From assembly GCA_036231525.1 (NCBI GenBank), contig JAZAGZ010000072.1:1-7918 (forward strand): 7,918 nt of DNA. Reading direction: 5' to 3'. The notes below the pieces were generated by a model, which saw only the letters and a list, made by a program, of their open reading frames with translations, made no database searches and had not been told where the DNA came from. This DNA is from UBA6522 sp036231525. Lineage in GTDB: Bacteria > Pseudomonadota > Gammaproteobacteria > Steroidobacterales > Rariloculaceae. The position numbers and the translations under genes are program-made. This document shows positions 7,161 through 7,918 of the stretch, piece by piece (the stretch's first letter is position 1; every line of letters starts with the position of its first letter).

Positions 7161-7177
7161 GGTCAGCCCCCCTGACC
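7161..7177 (-). promoter_or_regulatory. Hairpin presenting the nusG ribosome binding site
   Basis: The transcript reads GGTCAG, then GGGGG, then CTGACC: a perfect 6-bp stem with a 5-nt loop made of the purine core of the nusG Shine-Dalgarno. The secE stop TGA (7165-7163) lies in the 3' arm, and the nusG GTG starts one nucleotide after the stem. A ribosome finishing secE would melt the stem, which suggests translational coupling. The structure is read directly; the function is inferred. Confidence 0.5.
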
Positions 7178-7540
7178 TGTAAGCAACCGTGTAAACCAAA
7201 GCAAAAACAGATCTAACAACCAGAAAAACACACCCATAATCAACGCAAACACGAGAACCGCTATCGTCGTCTGTATAGCCTCTTCACGAGTCGGCCACAC
7301 AACCTTGCGCATTTCCACCCGTGACCCTTGAATGAATCTCCAAAGCACCTGCCCTTGAAAAGATTGAAGTGCGACGACTACCGCTAACGCTAGTGCTATC
7401 AATACGCCTAGCGCTCGAAACACTACCGAAATATCGGCGTAGTAGTAGTAACCAATCACGCTACCGATCAGTATGGCTCCCGCCAGTAGGAGCTTTAGCG
7501 TATCTAGCGCCGTCTTCTGAGTTTCAACCTTGGTTTCCAT
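7163..7540 (-). CDS. secE: Preprotein translocase subunit SecE
   Basis: Inner-membrane subunit that clamps SecY in the SecYEG protein-conducting channel. At 125 aa it is the three-helix gammaproteobacterial form (E. coli 127 aa) rather than the short single-helix form. Predicted membrane segments are about 15-33 (LKLLLAGAILIGSVIGYYYY), 39-59 (ALGVLIALALAVVVALQ) and 92-118 (IAVLVFALIMGVFFWLLDLF). The conserved cytoplasmic amphipathic region RVEMRKVVWPTREEAIQTT (74-92) holds the SecE signature before the last helix. The ATG at 7540 has only a weak ribosome-binding candidate upstream. nusG starts 3 nt after the stop, the usual secE-nusG pair. Confidence 0.97.
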   Translation of the reverse strand: METKVETQKTALDTLKLLLAGAILIGSVIGYYYYADISVVFRALGVLIALALAVVVALQSFQGQVLWRFIQGSRVEMRKVVWPTREEAIQTTIAVLVFALIMGVFFWLLDLFLLWFTRLLTGQGG

Positions 7541-7632
7541 TCGACCGTTTTAGTTTCAGTTCCTATAAAGCTATTAGATTTCGCAAGTTTTCGAGGTCAG
7601 TACAAAAGACACAATGATCAACTCACCGAAAT
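7541..7632 (-). other. tRNA-Trp to secE spacer
   Basis: This 92-nt, AT-rich spacer has no coding potential. The best promoter-like pair is CTGACC, 18 nt, TAATAG, and a TATAGG lies a little downstream; both are poor matches. I see no hairpin plus U tract after the tRNA, so secE may be read through from tuf and tRNA-Trp. Confidence 0.4.
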
Positions 7633-7708
<76 letters not shown>

Positions 7709-7730
7709 CTGTCTGACTCCCTCTACTCAC

Positions 7731-7759
7731 ACCGCCCCAGCGGCCTTTTTCATGGCGGT
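7731..7759 (-). other. Hairpin between tuf and tRNA-Trp
   Basis: The 72-nt spacer after tuf holds ACCGCC and GGCGGT (7759-7754 with 7736-7731), a perfect 6-bp stem with a loop of 17. No U tract follows, so it is not a convincing intrinsic terminator. It may be a processing or stabilising element; its role is unknown. Confidence 0.35.
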
Positions 7760-7780
7760 CACGCCGTACCTGCTCCAAAT

Positions 7781-7918
7781 TCACTCCATAATTTTTGCAA
7801 CTACGCCGGCGCCTACAGTTCGGCCCCCTTCTCGTATTGCAAACCTCAACCCCTCCTCCATCGCTATCGGAGAGATCAAATCTACCTTCATCTGAATGTT
7901 ATCCCCAGGCATCACCAT
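7781..7918 (-). CDS. tuf: Elongation factor Tu, C-terminal 45 residues (5' part outside window)
   Basis: EF-Tu carries aminoacyl-tRNA to the ribosomal A site in a GTP-dependent way. Only the end of domain 3 is visible: MVMPGDNIQMKVDLISPIAM, then EEGLRFAIREGGRTVGAGVV and AKIME before TGA (7783-7781). PGDN, GLRFAIREGGRTVGAGVV and the short last strand are hallmarks of bacterial EF-Tu. The 5' part, about 350 residues, lies beyond 7918. Many gammaproteobacteria have two tuf copies, one near secE and one after fusA; by its neighbours this is the secE-linked copy. Frame and ending are normal. Confidence 0.97.
   Translation of the reverse strand: MVMPGDNIQMKVDLISPIAMEEGLRFAIREGGRTVGAGVVAKIME

Overview
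The window is one continuous minus-strand block of bacterial translation and transcription housekeeping genes. In transcription order (right to left) it holds: the 3' end of tuf (EF-Tu), tRNA-Trp(CCA), secE, nusG, rplK (L11), rplA (L1), rplJ (L10), rplL (L7/L12) and most of rpoB (RNA polymerase beta). The protein sequences, the order of the block and the encoded CCA tail on the tRNA all point to a gammaproteobacterium. RpoB, L11 and L7/L12 follow the E. coli proteins closely, but the gene lengths, the tuf-tRNA-Trp-secE order and the compact nusG-rplK junction differ from E. coli. I cannot name a genus. Base composition looks balanced by eye, and I see no mobile element, CRISPR array or foreign island.

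Layout: positions 7781-7918 are the last 45 codons of tuf. A 72-nt spacer leads to tRNA-Trp (7633-7708), and a 92-nt spacer follows. Next comes the tight run secE-nusG-rplK-rplA (7540-5466), with gaps of 3, 29 and 0 nt. A 296-nt gap (5170-5465) separates rplA from rplJ. It carries a promoter candidate and several hairpins, and is the expected place for the L10 autoregulatory leader. rplJ and rplL are 61 nt apart. A 158-nt gap (4048-4205) with hairpins precedes rpoB, which reads open for 1349 codons to the window edge. About 25 C-terminal residues, and rpoC, should lie beyond position 1.

The genes form linked control units. EF-Tu, the L7/L12 stalk (L10 plus L7/L12), L11 and L1 all serve the ribosomal elongation-factor and tRNA-exit regions. 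NusG couples RNA polymerase to Rho or to ribosomal S10, SecE is a core subunit of the SecYEG translocon, and RpoB is the polymerase beta subunit.

I did not find a previously undescribed system. The points worth a second look are small: a hairpin that places the nusG Shine-Dalgarno sequence in its loop across the secE stop codon; leucine in NusG at the position of E. coli F165, an S10-contact residue; a 21-bp in-frame tandem duplication near the RpoB C-terminus; an rplJ leader with a stretch resembling the 23S rRNA stalk region; and no room for a separate promoter and L1 leader in front of rplK.
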